Assembly: GCF_900112175.1 (NCBI RefSeq) | Contig: NZ_FOYT01000004.1 | Location: 62,001 to 126,000 of the forward strand | Source: Halogeometricum rufum | GTDB taxonomy: Archaea; Halobacteriota; Halobacteria; Halobacteriales; Haloferacaceae | DNA length: 64,000 nt | Direction of reading: 5' to 3' | Shown: positions 1 to 8,849 of the stretch, piece after piece | Position numbering within the stretch: position 1 is the first letter of the stretch | How the letters are laid out: each line of letters begins with the position of its first letter | Notes under the pieces: model-generated | Seen by the model: only the letters and a program-made list of their open reading frames with translations | The model's database searches: none | Told to the model about the DNA's origin: nothing | Program-made: the position numbers and the translations under genes

Positions 1-199
1 CGACGATGTCGGTACCGTTCCAGCGAACGGTGCCGTCGGTCGGTTCGGTAAGCGCAGTCACGATGCGCAACAGCGTGGACTTCCCCGCACCGTTCGGGCC
101 GAGTAAGCCGACGACGCCGTCAGTGAATCGAAGCGTCACGTCGCTGAGGGCCCGTGCGTCGCCGTAGCGTTTCTCGACGCCTTCGATGTCGAGTTTCAT
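1..199 (-). CDS. ABC transporter ATP-binding protein (N-terminal fragment, cut by window edge)
   Basis: The minus strand from ATG at 199 reads a normal ABC ATPase N-terminus, starting MKLDIEGVEKRYGD and running off the left edge. Walker A is GPNGAGKST at residues 34-42, followed by the usual LLRIVTALTEPTDG segment. By family it hydrolyses ATP to drive a membrane transporter on the cytoplasmic face; the short spacing and GLLGPNGAGKST context resemble the ABC-2 or multidrug-export type rather than a sugar importer. The substrate cannot be told from 66 residues. A TATA-like TTTTTATACC on the minus strand near 320-332 could be its promoter, leaving a leader of roughly 100 bases. Confidence 0.85.
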   Translation of the reverse strand, partial: MKLDIEGVEKRYGDARALSDVTLRFTDGVVGLLGPNGAGKSTLLRIVTALTEPTDGTVRWNGTDIV

Positions 200-1476
200 G
201 GGTGCAACTGGCTATGGAGTGATGTCGGTCCGGAGGCACCGTCGACGCCTCCATCTCGAGCGTATCTACAATCGGTCGGGATCGGAGGGACCTGCACGAT
301 ACCGATCGGGCGGCGACGGGGTATAAAAACCGAACCAGAGTTGCCGAGCAAGCGAGTGTGGTGTCCGATTCACCAACGCTGTCTCCGAGGGGGTAGTGCC
401 GTATCAATGAGTCGTGAGAACCGTGGAACGGGCTTCACTCCACCCCGCATATTACGGCCGATTTCTTCGTCGGTGTCACGCATCTGTCGACGCTGACGCA
501 CTCGTGACGTGGTTCGCCCAGAGTCACTGATAATCGATAGTTAGTAGATGGTTCCATTTGTAAGCAGTATAGCGCAGTATCCCTGTATATAGTGTGCAAT
601 AACCGATAGTAGCAGTGCTATTTCCGCGAATGGAGATATCCGGTTCTTATCTAGTCTCCGTTTGCTGGTAAACGTGCCGAAAATGCTAATTCGACAGATT
701 CTCGTGGAGTCGGTATCGGCGCGTAGCTATCTGATCACCGACAGCGACTTTCAGCAGGAAACCAGCGAGTCATCAGGTATCGTACAGGTACTCCGCGAAC
801 ACGACGAAGAACGACCGGGACCCGTAATCACACGATGAGGCCCTCGTTCCGACGACTCGCGTTCGTTCTCGACCAGGCACGACAAAATACCCCGATGACA
901 CCCCCGCCTCGAAAGTGCTCTCTCGACGGACGGTCGTGGACACGGCAGTCTCGCCACACCTACTCGACGGACCATCGAGAAACCCATTAGGCCGTTATCG
1001 GGGAGGACGACCCGAGTGTGATTTCGTAGCCAGTCTCGGGCCGTTCGTTTTCGATTGCCTTCTTCAACTGTGTTGTTATTATCATCGTTTATCATGCTTA
1101 TGTCAACACACATAGCGTTACAGCTCTAAATTTGTAACGATAGCGCGAGTGCAGGACAACGCTACGAGGTGTTTACTTGCTCTTCGGTATGGGATACGGT
1201 AGCTGGATACCGGAGTGTTCGACGGGTGTGACGTACTCGTCCGGCCCTCTCCGTTCCTGTAGCAGTCTGCGTCTCAGCACGAGCGACAACCGCTCGTTCG
1301 GGGTTTCGAGGCACCTCTCCGGTTCCGTGTTTCGGACGAGACGCCGTTTTCCCCGGTTACTATCACGCAGTGCTGGTTCACCGGTGGCCTATGCCGCATA
1401 GTGGGACAACGAGCGCCATCGTCAGACCTATATCATTAATTCCTTACGCTTTTAGAACTGTAATACTAACGCCTCG
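200..1476. other. Long intergenic region with no supported gene
   Basis: About 1.28 kb between the left-edge ABC gene and the 3' end of the IclR gene. The short open frames here have no recognisable domain and no consistent codon pattern. The stretch 530-720 is clearly AT-richer than its surroundings. An inverted repeat with 7-base arms (cgttaca 1116-1122, tgtaacg 1133-1139) sits in an AT-rich spacer and could be a regulator site, but the only frame beginning beside it (minus strand, 751-1113) looks non-coding after its first 40 or so residues. Nothing else can be supported. Confidence 0.5.
1116..1139. repeat. Inverted repeat, 7-base arms
   Basis: cgttaca (1116-1122) and tgtaacg (1133-1139) are perfect reverse complements separated by 10 AT-rich bases. 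The size and spacing fit a dimeric repressor operator or a small hairpin, but no confident promoter or gene lies next to it. Confidence 0.35.
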
Positions 1477-2241
1477 TCACGAGAGCGAGTACTCGAGTTC
1501 GAACTCGTTCGTTACCCCCAGCGCGATGCTCGGGAGTTTCTCTTCGAACCACTCGTCGCTCATCCGGTTCGCCGGGCTGGCGACGCTGAATGCCCCGATG
1601 ACACGGTCGTCCGGGCCGGTGACGGGAACTCCGACTGCCTTCACGCCTTGCAGTTGCTCTTCGCGGTTGAAGGAGTAGCCTCGGTCTCTGATCACGTCTA
1701 ACTCCTCGTACAGTTCTTCCGGGTCGGTAATGGTGTTCTCGGTCCGCGCCGGGAGTCCCCATCGGTCCACTATCTCCTCGACTTCGGGTTGAGAGAGACG
1801 GGACAACAGGGCCTTGCCGGCAGCCGTCTGGTGGAGGTAGAACCGCTTCCCGACCGTCGAGTAGTGCCACACCGCGTGCTTTCCCGAGAAGGTATGGAGG
1901 TAGACACCGCGGCCGTTCTCTTCGACCACGAACACGGCGCGGCACTCGGTTTCGGCGGCGAGTTGCTCGGTGTACGACTCCGCGATTCGGTACGACTCTT
2001 TGCGGTTGCGCACGTAGTCACCGAGATCCAAGAAGCGGAGGCCAAGTGAGTAGACGTCCCCCTCCTTGACGACGTACTCCTCTTCGACGAGTGTAGACAA
2101 GTGACCGTGAACCGTGCTCGCTGCTTTCCCCAGGTCGTCGGCCAGTTCCGTGACCCGCGCTCCGTCCACTTCGCGGAGGTGGTCGATTATCTCCAAGGTC
2201 GTCTTCGTCGACTTCAGCGTTCGGCTCCCGTCTGTGCTCAT
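1477..2241 (-). CDS. IclR-family transcriptional regulator
   Basis: A 254-residue protein with the IclR layout. An N-terminal winged helix-turn-helix (about residues 8-65; TLEIIDHLREVDGARVTELA) is followed by the IclR effector-binding domain (about 75-250), with the family hallmark AAGKALLSRL and the TENTITDPEEL segment. It probably binds DNA as a dimer or tetramer and senses a small carbon compound. The start at 2241 (MSTDGSRTLKS) is preferred over far-upstream codons because a TATA box at 2264-2272 lies 27 bases upstream, giving a leaderless transcript. An operator-like palindrome lies at 2329-2343. Position beside the BKACE, transporter and dehydrogenase genes suggests it controls that catabolic cluster; the effector is unknown. 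Confidence 0.92.
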   Translation of the reverse strand: MSTDGSRTLKSTKTTLEIIDHLREVDGARVTELADDLGKAASTVHGHLSTLVEEEYVVKEGDVYSLGLRFLDLGDYVRNRKESYRIAESYTEQLAAETECRAVFVVEENGRGVYLHTFSGKHAVWHYSTVGKRFYLHQTAAGKALLSRLSQPEVEEIVDRWGLPARTENTITDPEELYEELDVIRDRGYSFNREEQLQGVKAVGVPVTGPDDRVIGAFSVASPANRMSDEWFEEKLPSIALGVTNEFELEYSLS

Positions 2242-2263
2242 GGCACTTGGTACCACGAGTGTG

Positions 2264-2272
2264 TATATAAAA
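2264..2272 (-). promoter_or_regulatory. TATA box of the IclR gene
   Basis: On the minus strand this reads TTTTATATA, centred 27 bases before the ATG at 2241, the normal archaeal spacing for a leaderless mRNA. The same 9-mer (tatataaaa on the plus strand) recurs at 2388-2396. Confidence 0.65.
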
Positions 2273-2328
2273 TTCACTCTCGCCGAATCGTCGATTCTTC
2301 CGACGGACCACGACGTAAGATAATCGCG

Positions 2329-2343
2329 AATTGTGTGACAATT
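2329..2343. promoter_or_regulatory. Candidate operator palindrome AATTGT-GTG-ACAATT
   Basis: A perfect inverted repeat with 6-base arms and a 3-base centre, about 60 bases upstream of the IclR TATA box and 45 bases from a second TATA-like element. This size fits an IclR-type operator. No other exact copy was noticed in the catabolic cluster, so autoregulation is the simplest reading. Confidence 0.45.
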
Positions 2344-2776
2344 TCTCTCGTGGGCTCGGAAGCGAGGCCGAAATCCGAGCCGGGAAGTATATAAAATCCG
2401 TCCCTCGCGAACTGATGACTTCGGTCGATTCTCTCGAGTATCTTCGCTACTTCGTTCCAGCACCACCGTTGGAAAGTGTGGATACGTAGGGGTATTCTCG
2501 CTATCGACGACTGAGTGGACGTCGATACTTCGCATCGCGGAGCCCTCGCTTCGAAATCTCTCTGCGAGCATCCGCGGATACCCCCGAAAGCGTCAGGAGA
2601 AGCTCCGAGAACACCTGCTGAACGTACACCGGTGAGCGATTCCCGTTCGAAACCGCCTGTTCTGTCGCCCGACGTTAAGGGATGTTCGTGTACGATTCGG
2701 CGATGACGAATCACAGGATTCGTTCCGAGACGCCCGATGGCAGCCACGAGAGCGGTCTGCGAGCAACGGACGCGAA

Positions 2777-3631
2777 CTAGAGACCGAGTATCTCTCGCGT
2801 CTCGGAGGGCGTCGCGACTGGTCGTTCCATCTCGTCGGCGATACGCGCTGTCCGGCGCACCAACTGGGCGTTGCTCTCTGCGAGTTCTCCCTTCCGGTAG
2901 TAGATGTTGTCTTCCATGCCAACGCGGACGTGTCCCCCGAGGGCGATAGACGACGTCGTGAGTGGAAGTTGGTGTCGTCCGAGTGCGAGCACCTGCCACT
3001 CGCTTTCTTCGGGGAGATTGTCGGCGAAGTTGATCACGTTTCTCGGATGTGCGGGCGTTCCGTTCTGCATCCCGAAGATGGTCGTGCACCAGTACGGCGG
3101 TTCGAGGAGGTCGTTCTCCACGAGGTGTTCCATCTCCGGGATGTGACCCGGATTGAAGAGTTCGAGTTCCGGCTTCACGTCGGCGTCGAGCATCGCCCGT
3201 GCGTACTCCTCGTTCTGTTCTCGCGTGTTCACCGCGGTCCGCGTCTGCCCGAAGTTGATGGGGCCCAGGTCGACCGTCGCCATGTCCGGGCGCGGTTCCG
3301 TCTCCAGAATCGGCGCGATTCGCTCCTCGCGCGACCAGATACCCCCGCCGCCGGTCGTGAAGTTCACGATGATGTCGTCGCAGTACTCGTCGATTGCGTC
3401 GCGGATGGCCTGAAACCGAGCGACGTCTTTCGTCCCGTTACCGTCGCCGTCGCGAGCGTGGATGTGCGCGATAGACGCCCCGGCCTCCTCGCACGCTTTG
3501 AGGTCCCGCGCTATCTCTTCGGGTTGCTCCGGGAGATTCGGATTCGCCTCCTTCCCGTGGTGTCCGCCGGTCGTCGCGACGCTGATTATCAGCTTCTTCT
3601 CGAAGTAGTCGCTGTATCCTTCGTAGGGCAT
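2777..3631 (-). CDS. Beta-keto acid cleavage enzyme (BKACE, DUF849 family)
   Basis: A 284-residue protein of the BKACE family, relatives of 3-keto-5-aminohexanoate cleavage enzyme. These zinc TIM-barrel enzymes condense a beta-keto acid with acetyl-CoA and release acetoacetate plus a new acyl-CoA, or equivalent products. Family marks visible are the N-terminal KLIISVATTGGHHGKEANPN, the zinc-ligand motif HIHARDGDG near residues 56-64, NFTTGGGG, and the C-terminal GGHVRVGMEDN, which carries the conserved glutamate. Length is close to normal. The first-domain specificity residues do not let me name the substrate; carnitine, lysine and beta-ketoadipate types are all possible. A TATA box at 3656-3663 places transcription start at or just before the ATG. 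Confidence 0.92.
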   Translation of the reverse strand: MPYEGYSDYFEKKLIISVATTGGHHGKEANPNLPEQPEEIARDLKACEEAGASIAHIHARDGDGNGTKDVARFQAIRDAIDEYCDDIIVNFTTGGGGIWSREERIAPILETEPRPDMATVDLGPINFGQTRTAVNTREQNEEYARAMLDADVKPELELFNPGHIPEMEHLVENDLLEPPYWCTTIFGMQNGTPAHPRNVINFADNLPEESEWQVLALGRHQLPLTTSSIALGGHVRVGMEDNIYYRKGELAESNAQLVRRTARIADEMERPVATPSETREILGL

Positions 3632-3655
3632 TCGTCTGAGAATGCCGCCATCACG

Positions 3656-3663
3656 TATTTATA
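3656..3663 (-). promoter_or_regulatory. TATA box of the BKACE gene
   Basis: AT-rich element tatttata within cgtatttataatt, centred about 29 bases before the ATG at 3631, so the mRNA should be leaderless or nearly so. Confidence 0.55.
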
Positions 3664-3841
3664 ATTTTTGTAAATGTAGGTCGCGGCGGCGGCGAGTCCT
3701 TCCGACTCTCGCGTCGGGTATCGTTTCGCTGTCTCGAACTGTCTTCTTCCCTCGACGTTTTCACGTGAGACCGCGCACATCCATCACGAATGATGGTTCG
3801 AGTAGCAGTAGTTTTATCACGGAGAGTATGTGATTCAGTCC

Positions 3842-4618
3842 ATGGTCGTAGATAGCACAGCAATCGTGACCGGCGGGGGTCGCGGTATCGGTCAAGCCAT
3901 CTGTGAGAAACTCGCGTCGGAGGGCGTAGACGTCGTCGTCGCCGACATCGACGAAGGAGAGACGGGTGAGACCGAGCAACTCGTAGAGGCGCGAGGCCAA
4001 CGCGCGCTCAGCGTCGAAACCGACGTGAGCAACGAAGAAGACGTATCGGACCTCGTCGAAACGGTTCTCGACGAGTTCGGCTCGATCGAGATACTCGTCA
4101 ACAACGCCGGCATCGCCGGGCCGACGAACCCCTGCGAAGACGTCGAACCGTCTGAGTGGGATGCGACGATGAACGTCAACTTACGTGGACCGTTCTTGCT
4201 CTGTCGCGAAGTCATCCCCACGATGAAGGAACAATCGTACGGACGAATCGTCAACATCGCCTCCGTAACCGGAAAGAAACCGCTGTTGAACCGGACGCCG
4301 TACGCGGCGGCGAAGATGGGCCTCATCGGCCTCACTCGAACACTCGCACTCGAATTGGGAACCCACGACATCAACGTGAACGCCGTCTGTCCGGGGTCGG
4401 TAGACGGGCCTCGAATCGACCGGGTGTTCGAGAAACAGGCGGAAGCGACCGGACGAACGTACGACCAAGTCCGCTCCGAAGTGGAGTGCCAGAGTCCGCG
4501 GAACGAACTCGTTCAGCGCGAAGACATCGCAGACGCAGTCGCGTACCTCTGCTCCGAAGAGTCGAAGCGAATCACTGGCCAAGACCTCAACGTCTCTGCG
4601 GGCAAAGTGATGTACTGA
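3842..4618 (+). CDS. Short-chain dehydrogenase/reductase (SDR)
   Basis: A 258-residue classical SDR that oxidises or reduces an alcohol/carbonyl with NAD(P). It shows the nucleotide-binding TGGGRGIG near the start, an acidic residue after strand 2 (VVADIDE, which favours NAD), NNAG, the catalytic YAAAK and the PG motif after it (CPGSVDG). ATG 3842 is preferred over an in-frame GTG at 3830 because a TATA-like tttta at about 3811 lies nearer the right spacing and the SDR fold begins at once. It is divergent from the BKACE gene and probably supplies a keto compound to it. The true substrate is unknown. Confidence 0.9.
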   Translation: MVVDSTAIVTGGGRGIGQAICEKLASEGVDVVVADIDEGETGETEQLVEARGQRALSVETDVSNEEDVSDLVETVLDEFGSIEILVNNAGIAGPTNPCEDVEPSEWDATMNVNLRGPFLLCREVIPTMKEQSYGRIVNIASVTGKKPLLNRTPYAAAKMGLIGLTRTLALELGTHDINVNAVCPGSVDGPRIDRVFEKQAEATGRTYDQVRSEVECQSPRNELVQREDIADAVAYLCSEESKRITGQDLNVSAGKVMY

Positions 4619-4742
4619 ACAGGAACGAATCGAAATCGCTCACCGCTCGTGTCCGCGTCTCCGACTCTCGGCGGACGTTCAGGGTCGACGAGTCGCGAAT
4701 ACGCGCCATACTATACAAAAGACCATGACGAATACCCAAATC

Positions 4743-4751
4743 TATTTATAC
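4743..4751 (+). promoter_or_regulatory. TATA box of the sugar ABC operon
   Basis: tatttatac, centred about 34 bases before the ATG at 4781, should start an mRNA with a leader of under 10 bases. It probably drives the three-gene importer operon that ends at 8734. Confidence 0.6.
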
Positions 4752-4780
4752 CTTGGTAGAAATTGACGAAGTGAAGCGAT

Positions 4781-6133
4781 ATGGCTCGGGATAGCAACAA
4801 TCAGTCTAGACGGAAATTTCTGAAAACGACCGCAGCAACAGGTACGGCAGCGACCCTCGGTGGGTTGGCCGGTTGTACTGGTGCTGGAGGATCGGGCTCC
4901 GGCGGCCAAGAGAACGGCGGTTCGGACGAGACCGGTTCGAGCGGGAGCGATAGCTCGGACGGCGGAACCTCGATGGCCACGATAACTCGACTCTCGAACG
5001 CGTACTGGGGGTCCTGGGTCAAGGGGTACGAGGAGGCCGCCGAAGCACTCGGTTACGATACGAACGTCCAACTGAACGAAGGGAAGCTCAGTAAACAGAT
5101 CCAACAGGTGGACACCGCCATCGCGAACCAGACCGACCTCGTGATGGGACAGGCCTTCACGAACTCGGGCGTTCCCCCACTCGCGGAGGCGTGTGTCGAC
5201 GCCGGTGTCCCCCTCGTCATGCTGTGGACGATAGACAAGTGGTACACGCCGCAGGACGCGGGCGACGAGTTCGTCCAGTTCTTCATGCCCAACGCCATCA
5301 ACAACGGGTACACGGCGGCGAAAGCGCTCTTCGAGGCGATGGGCGGATCTGGGAACATCGTTCACATCGAAGGTGTGCGCGGAAACGCGGCGAACACCGG
5401 CCGAAACATCGGGCTCGACAAGGCGATGGAGGAGTACCCCGATATCGAACTCCTCGCCCCGCCGCAGCAGGGCCGATGGGTGAAGTCCGAATCGCGCAAG
5501 GTGATGTCCGACTTCGTCTCCCAGTTCGGCGACGACATCGACGGCGTGTTCGGACAGAACGACGCCGTGGGACTCGGCGCGTTGACCATCGCCGAGGAGA
5601 ACGACTTAGACATCGAAGTGGTGGGTATAGACGGGATTCCGGAGGCGCTCGGCCTGGTCGAAGAGGGTCGGTTCACGGCGACAGTCTCGTCGCTCGGTCC
5701 GTGGCAAGGTGGATGGTGCCTCGTCAAAGCGCACGACTTCGCCAATGGCTGGCGTCCCAAGGACGGCGAGCGAATGATGCTCCACGGGAGTCCGCTCTGC
5801 GTGGAGGAGACGAGCGACTTCGACATGATCGAGACGCTCCCGGTCCTCGACGCCGGAAACTTCAACGAACTCATCTTCGAGGGCGATTCGACGCCGTACG
5901 ACTGGGAGAAGATGTCGGTCACCGAGGCGGGCGAGGACAACTGGGACCCGCAGAACTCGCTCGTGCCCATCCGAAAAGAGGACATGGTCGAACCCGGTCT
6001 CTTGGAGTGGAAGGACAAAAACAAACCGAGCGGATACGAGATTCCGGACGCGTACTCCGACACCGCGGCCCTCGACGAAGTCGAGCAGATGTACGCGGAC
6101 CACTTCCAGAACAACCCGCTCACTCAGTCTTGA
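4781..6133 (+). CDS. ABC transporter substrate-binding lipoprotein (periplasmic-binding-protein sugar type)
   Basis: A 450-residue secreted binding protein. The N-terminus has a twin-arginine signal (RRKFLK, residues 10-15) and a lipobox ending GLAGC with Cys32 as the lipid anchor, the normal haloarchaeal way of tethering binding proteins outside the membrane. A Gly/Ser/Asp-rich linker (about 33-65) follows, then a ribose/xylose-type two-lobed binding domain (about 70-400; for example NDAVGLGALTIAEENDLDIEVVGIDG). It is the first gene of an importer operon with the ATPase (6156) and permease (7733). The ligand is likely a sugar, polyol or related small molecule by family. Confidence 0.93.
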   Translation: MARDSNNQSRRKFLKTTAATGTAATLGGLAGCTGAGGSGSGGQENGGSDETGSSGSDSSDGGTSMATITRLSNAYWGSWVKGYEEAAEALGYDTNVQLNEGKLSKQIQQVDTAIANQTDLVMGQAFTNSGVPPLAEACVDAGVPLVMLWTIDKWYTPQDAGDEFVQFFMPNAINNGYTAAKALFEAMGGSGNIVHIEGVRGNAANTGRNIGLDKAMEEYPDIELLAPPQQGRWVKSESRKVMSDFVSQFGDDIDGVFGQNDAVGLGALTIAEENDLDIEVVGIDGIPEALGLVEEGRFTATVSSLGPWQGGWCLVKAHDFANGWRPKDGERMMLHGSPLCVEETSDFDMIETLPVLDAGNFNELIFEGDSTPYDWEKMSVTEAGEDNWDPQNSLVPIRKEDMVEPGLLEWKDKNKPSGYEIPDAYSDTAALDEVEQMYADHFQNNPLTQS

Positions 6134-6155
6134 GACGAGAGCTTGACGTTCACAC

Positions 6156-7730
6156 ATGTCACAGAAAATGCCACAACGCACCGAAAAAACGGGTCAGTCC
6201 GACGCCACAGAGCACAGAGAGACGAGCCTCCTCGTAGACGACGTCTCGAAGTCGTTTCGCCACGTGACGGCACTCGACGGTGTCTCGCTACGCATCGACC
6301 GTGGAGAGGTCGTCGGCTTGGTCGGGGAGAACGGCGCGGGAAAGAGCACCCTGCTCAACATCCTGACGGGCGTCTTGGACCCAGACCGCGGTGAGATATC
6401 GATCGACGGACGTCCGGTGGAACTCTCGGGGCCGAGCGACGCCGCAGAACACGGCGTCTCGTTAGTGCATCAAGAGCAGGACGTGATTCCCAACCTCCGG
6501 GGATACGAGAACCTCTTCCTCGGGGACGAGCGGTCGACACTCGGTGTCCTCGACCGGACGGCGATGAGCGAGGCCGCCGAAGACGTGATCGACAGACTCG
6601 GTATCGACCTCGACGTGGACGCCTTCGTCAAAGATTACAGCTTCAACGAACGCCAGATGCTCGAGATTGCGAAGGCGTTTCACCGGTCGAGCAAGTCCGA
6701 CCACCCGGTCATCCTCCTCGACGAACCGACGGCCGGCCTCGAGGAGGCCGGTCGTGAGATCCTCTTCGAGCGAATCGACGAACTGCGGGACCAGGCGACG
6801 TTCGTCTTCGTCTCGCACGAACTCGACGAGGTTCTCAGCATCTCCGACCGCATCTACGTCCTCAAAGACGGGGAACTCGTCGACGAGCGAGTTGCGTCAG
6901 AGACGACACCGGACGAACTCCAACAGAGCATGGTCGGACGAGAGTCGTCGTCGGAGTACTACAAGATTCCCGACCAGCGGACGGAGGATTCGCTCGGCGA
7001 GACCGTCTTGTCCGTCGACGGGGTCCAGTATCAAGACCAGATCGGCCCCGTCTCGTTCTCCCTGCGCGAAGGCGAGATATTCGGCATCGTCGGCGTCGAA
7101 GGCTCCGGAAAGGAGAGGCTCGGCCGAATCCTCGCCGGGGACCTCTCACCGACCGAAGGCACGATTACCGTGGCGGGTCAGGAGTGCAGCGCGAACTCCG
7201 TCGAGTCGATGGTCGACGCGGGCGTCGGCTACGTTCCGAAAGACCGGAAATCGGAGGGACTGCTCCTCTACCAGTCGGTCCTCAGGAACACGTCGCTCGC
7301 GCTGATTCAGGGTATGAACGGACGACTCCCGTTACTCGACCTCGACCTCGAGACCGAGGTGACGGCCGACGCCATCGAAGAACTGAACATCAAGACGCCG
7401 GGCGCGGACGCACTCGTTCACGGTCTGAGTGGCGGCAATCAGCAGAAGGTCGTCCTCGCGCGGTGGTTGGCGCGCGACTCGCCGGTGCTGGTGGTCGACA
7501 ACGTGACCCGCGGAATCGACGTCGGCGCAAAAGAGGAGGTGTACCGCCTCTGCCGTGAACTCACCGAGAAGGGAGTCTCGATCGTATTCATCGGAGACGA
7601 ACTGCAGGAGGTCATCGGAATGTCGAACAGGATCGGAATCATGCGCAAAGGGAAGATGTCGGACAAGGTCGTGAACGCGTCGCCGGAGGCGAAGCCGACC
7701 GAAGAAGAACTGATAGCCGAGATGATCTAA
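6156..7730 (+). CDS. Sugar ABC importer, double ATP-binding protein (RbsA/XylG type)
   Basis: A 524-residue protein with two fused ABC ATPase halves, as in ribose/xylose importers. The first half (about 24-265) has Walker A GENGAGKST at 57-65 and Walker B ILLDEP at 186-191; its signature is diverged (SFNERQMLEIAKA in place of LSxGQxQ). The second half (about 284-520) has a degenerate Walker A (GVEGSGKE, 313-320), an intact signature LSGGNQQK (424-431), and Walker B VLVVDN where the usual Glu is Asn. One competent and one degenerate site is normal for this family. It acts at the cytoplasmic face with the permease at 7733, which starts three bases after this gene ends. Confidence 0.93.
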   Translation: MSQKMPQRTEKTGQSDATEHRETSLLVDDVSKSFRHVTALDGVSLRIDRGEVVGLVGENGAGKSTLLNILTGVLDPDRGEISIDGRPVELSGPSDAAEHGVSLVHQEQDVIPNLRGYENLFLGDERSTLGVLDRTAMSEAAEDVIDRLGIDLDVDAFVKDYSFNERQMLEIAKAFHRSSKSDHPVILLDEPTAGLEEAGREILFERIDELRDQATFVFVSHELDEVLSISDRIYVLKDGELVDERVASETTPDELQQSMVGRESSSEYYKIPDQRTEDSLGETVLSVDGVQYQDQIGPVSFSLREGEIFGIVGVEGSGKERLGRILAGDLSPTEGTITVAGQECSANSVESMVDAGVGYVPKDRKSEGLLLYQSVLRNTSLALIQGMNGRLPLLDLDLETEVTADAIEELNIKTPGADALVHGLSGGNQQKVVLARWLARDSPVLVVDNVTRGIDVGAKEEVYRLCRELTEKGVSIVFIGDELQEVIGMSNRIGIMRKGKMSDKVVNASPEAKPTEEELIAEMI

Positions 7731-7732
7731 CA

Positions 7733-8734
7733 ATGAGTTCAGGCACGAACACGAACCCGATAGCCGTCTGGATCGACGAACAGCGAGAGAAGCGCACGAG
7801 ACAGGACTGGATCATCGACGTCGGTCCGTTCGCGATGCTGTTGGTTCTGGGAGTCCTCTTCACGGCACTGTCGGAGAACTTCTTCACCTACGGCAACCTC
7901 GTCAACAACGTCGCCAAGAACAGCGCGTTCCTCCTCTTGGTCGCGTTGGCGGGGACGTTCCCCATCCTACAGCAGAGTATCGACCTGTCGGTCGCGCAGT
8001 TGGTCACGCTGACGGGCGTGGTCACCGCGGTGCTCATCCCCGACTTCGGCGTCCTGGCGCTTCCGATCGCGGTGGTCGTCGGGATGATGGCGGGCGCGTT
8101 CAACGGCCTCGTCTTCACGAAGCTCAAAGTTCCGTCCTTCCTGGTGACGCTCGGGACGCTCTCGATCATGGGCGGTCTCTCGCTCATCGTCACCGACGGG
8201 TCCTCGATAACGTTCCGCAACGACATGGTTCGCGACATCGCCACCGGGGAGTGGATTCCGTTCGTCCCGAACCTCGTGCTGTGGGGACTGGTGTTCTACG
8301 TGTTCACCGTCTTCCTCGCGTGGCGGACGAAGTTCGGACGCTACTGTTTCGCCCTCGGCGAGAACGAGCGTGTCGTCGAACTCGCTGGCGCGAAGGTCGA
8401 CCGGTACAAGATCTATCCGTTCGTCCTCTCGGGCTTGCTCTGTGGCGCTGCCGGTGCGCTGTTGGCGGCTCGAATCTCGTCGGGGTCTGCGAGCATGGGC
8501 GAAGGGATGCTACTGCCCAGCATCGCGGCCATCGTCATGGGCGGGACCGCCCTCACCGGAGGCGTCGGTGGTCCCCACCGAACGATCCTCGGGGTGCTCG
8601 TCATCGCCGTGCTACAGAACGGGATGAATCTCACCGCCGTCGACCCGTTCGTCCAGGAGATAATCCTCGGCGTCGTCGTCGTCGCGGCGGTGGCTCTGTC
8701 GATAGACCGTCGCAAGATAGACGTCGTGAAGTGA
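7733..8734 (+). CDS. Sugar ABC importer, permease (RbsC-type, BPD_transp_2)
   Basis: A 333-residue multi-spanning membrane protein with about 8-10 hydrophobic segments, including the conserved NLVNNVAKNSAFLLLVALAG, QQSIDLSVAQLVTLTG and GGTALTGGVGGP, typical of ribose-type permeases. It would form the homodimeric channel with the ATPase at 6156 and receive substrate from the lipoprotein at 4781. The start lies three bases after the ATPase stop codon, so the three genes form one translationally close operon. It ends about 115 bases before the convergent VOC gene. Confidence 0.92.
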   Translation: MSSGTNTNPIAVWIDEQREKRTRQDWIIDVGPFAMLLVLGVLFTALSENFFTYGNLVNNVAKNSAFLLLVALAGTFPILQQSIDLSVAQLVTLTGVVTAVLIPDFGVLALPIAVVVGMMAGAFNGLVFTKLKVPSFLVTLGTLSIMGGLSLIVTDGSSITFRNDMVRDIATGEWIPFVPNLVLWGLVFYVFTVFLAWRTKFGRYCFALGENERVVELAGAKVDRYKIYPFVLSGLLCGAAGALLAARISSGSASMGEGMLLPSIAAIVMGGTALTGGVGGPHRTILGVLVIAVLQNGMNLTAVDPFVQEIILGVVVVAAVALSIDRRKIDVVK

Positions 8735-8849
8735 CGTCGCTGGACGGTCCGCGTCGGAGACTTCCCCTCCGGCGCTGAGTTCGACGCGCCCTCGGGCCGC
8801 TCTTTCTACGGTTTGCGGATGAAAAACGGACGAACTACTCGGCGGGCGA

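Larger units (their letters stand above)
2242..2776. other. Regulatory intergenic region upstream of IclR, possible gene relic
   Basis: This 535-base stretch lies between the IclR start and the end of the BKACE gene. It contains two identical TATA-like 9-mers (2264-2272 and 2388-2396) with a palindrome between them. On the plus strand a short leaderless-looking frame begins at ATG 2415 (MTSVDSLEYLRYFVPAP) and stops after 24 codons. A second frame then reads a protein-like, basic helical tail (YPRKRQEKLREHLLNVHR) ending at 2635. The two pieces could be remnants of one frameshifted gene, but third-position GC is weaker than in the neighbours and no family is recognised. Confidence 0.3.

Noticed and set aside
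751-1113. A 120-codon minus-strand frame preceded by an inverted repeat
   Set aside because: Only its first 40 or so residues look protein-like; no family, weak codon pattern and no clear promoter spacing.
7090-7500. Degenerate second ATP site of the sugar ABC ATPase as a possible inactivating mutation
   Set aside because: One degenerate site is normal for this double-ATPase family.
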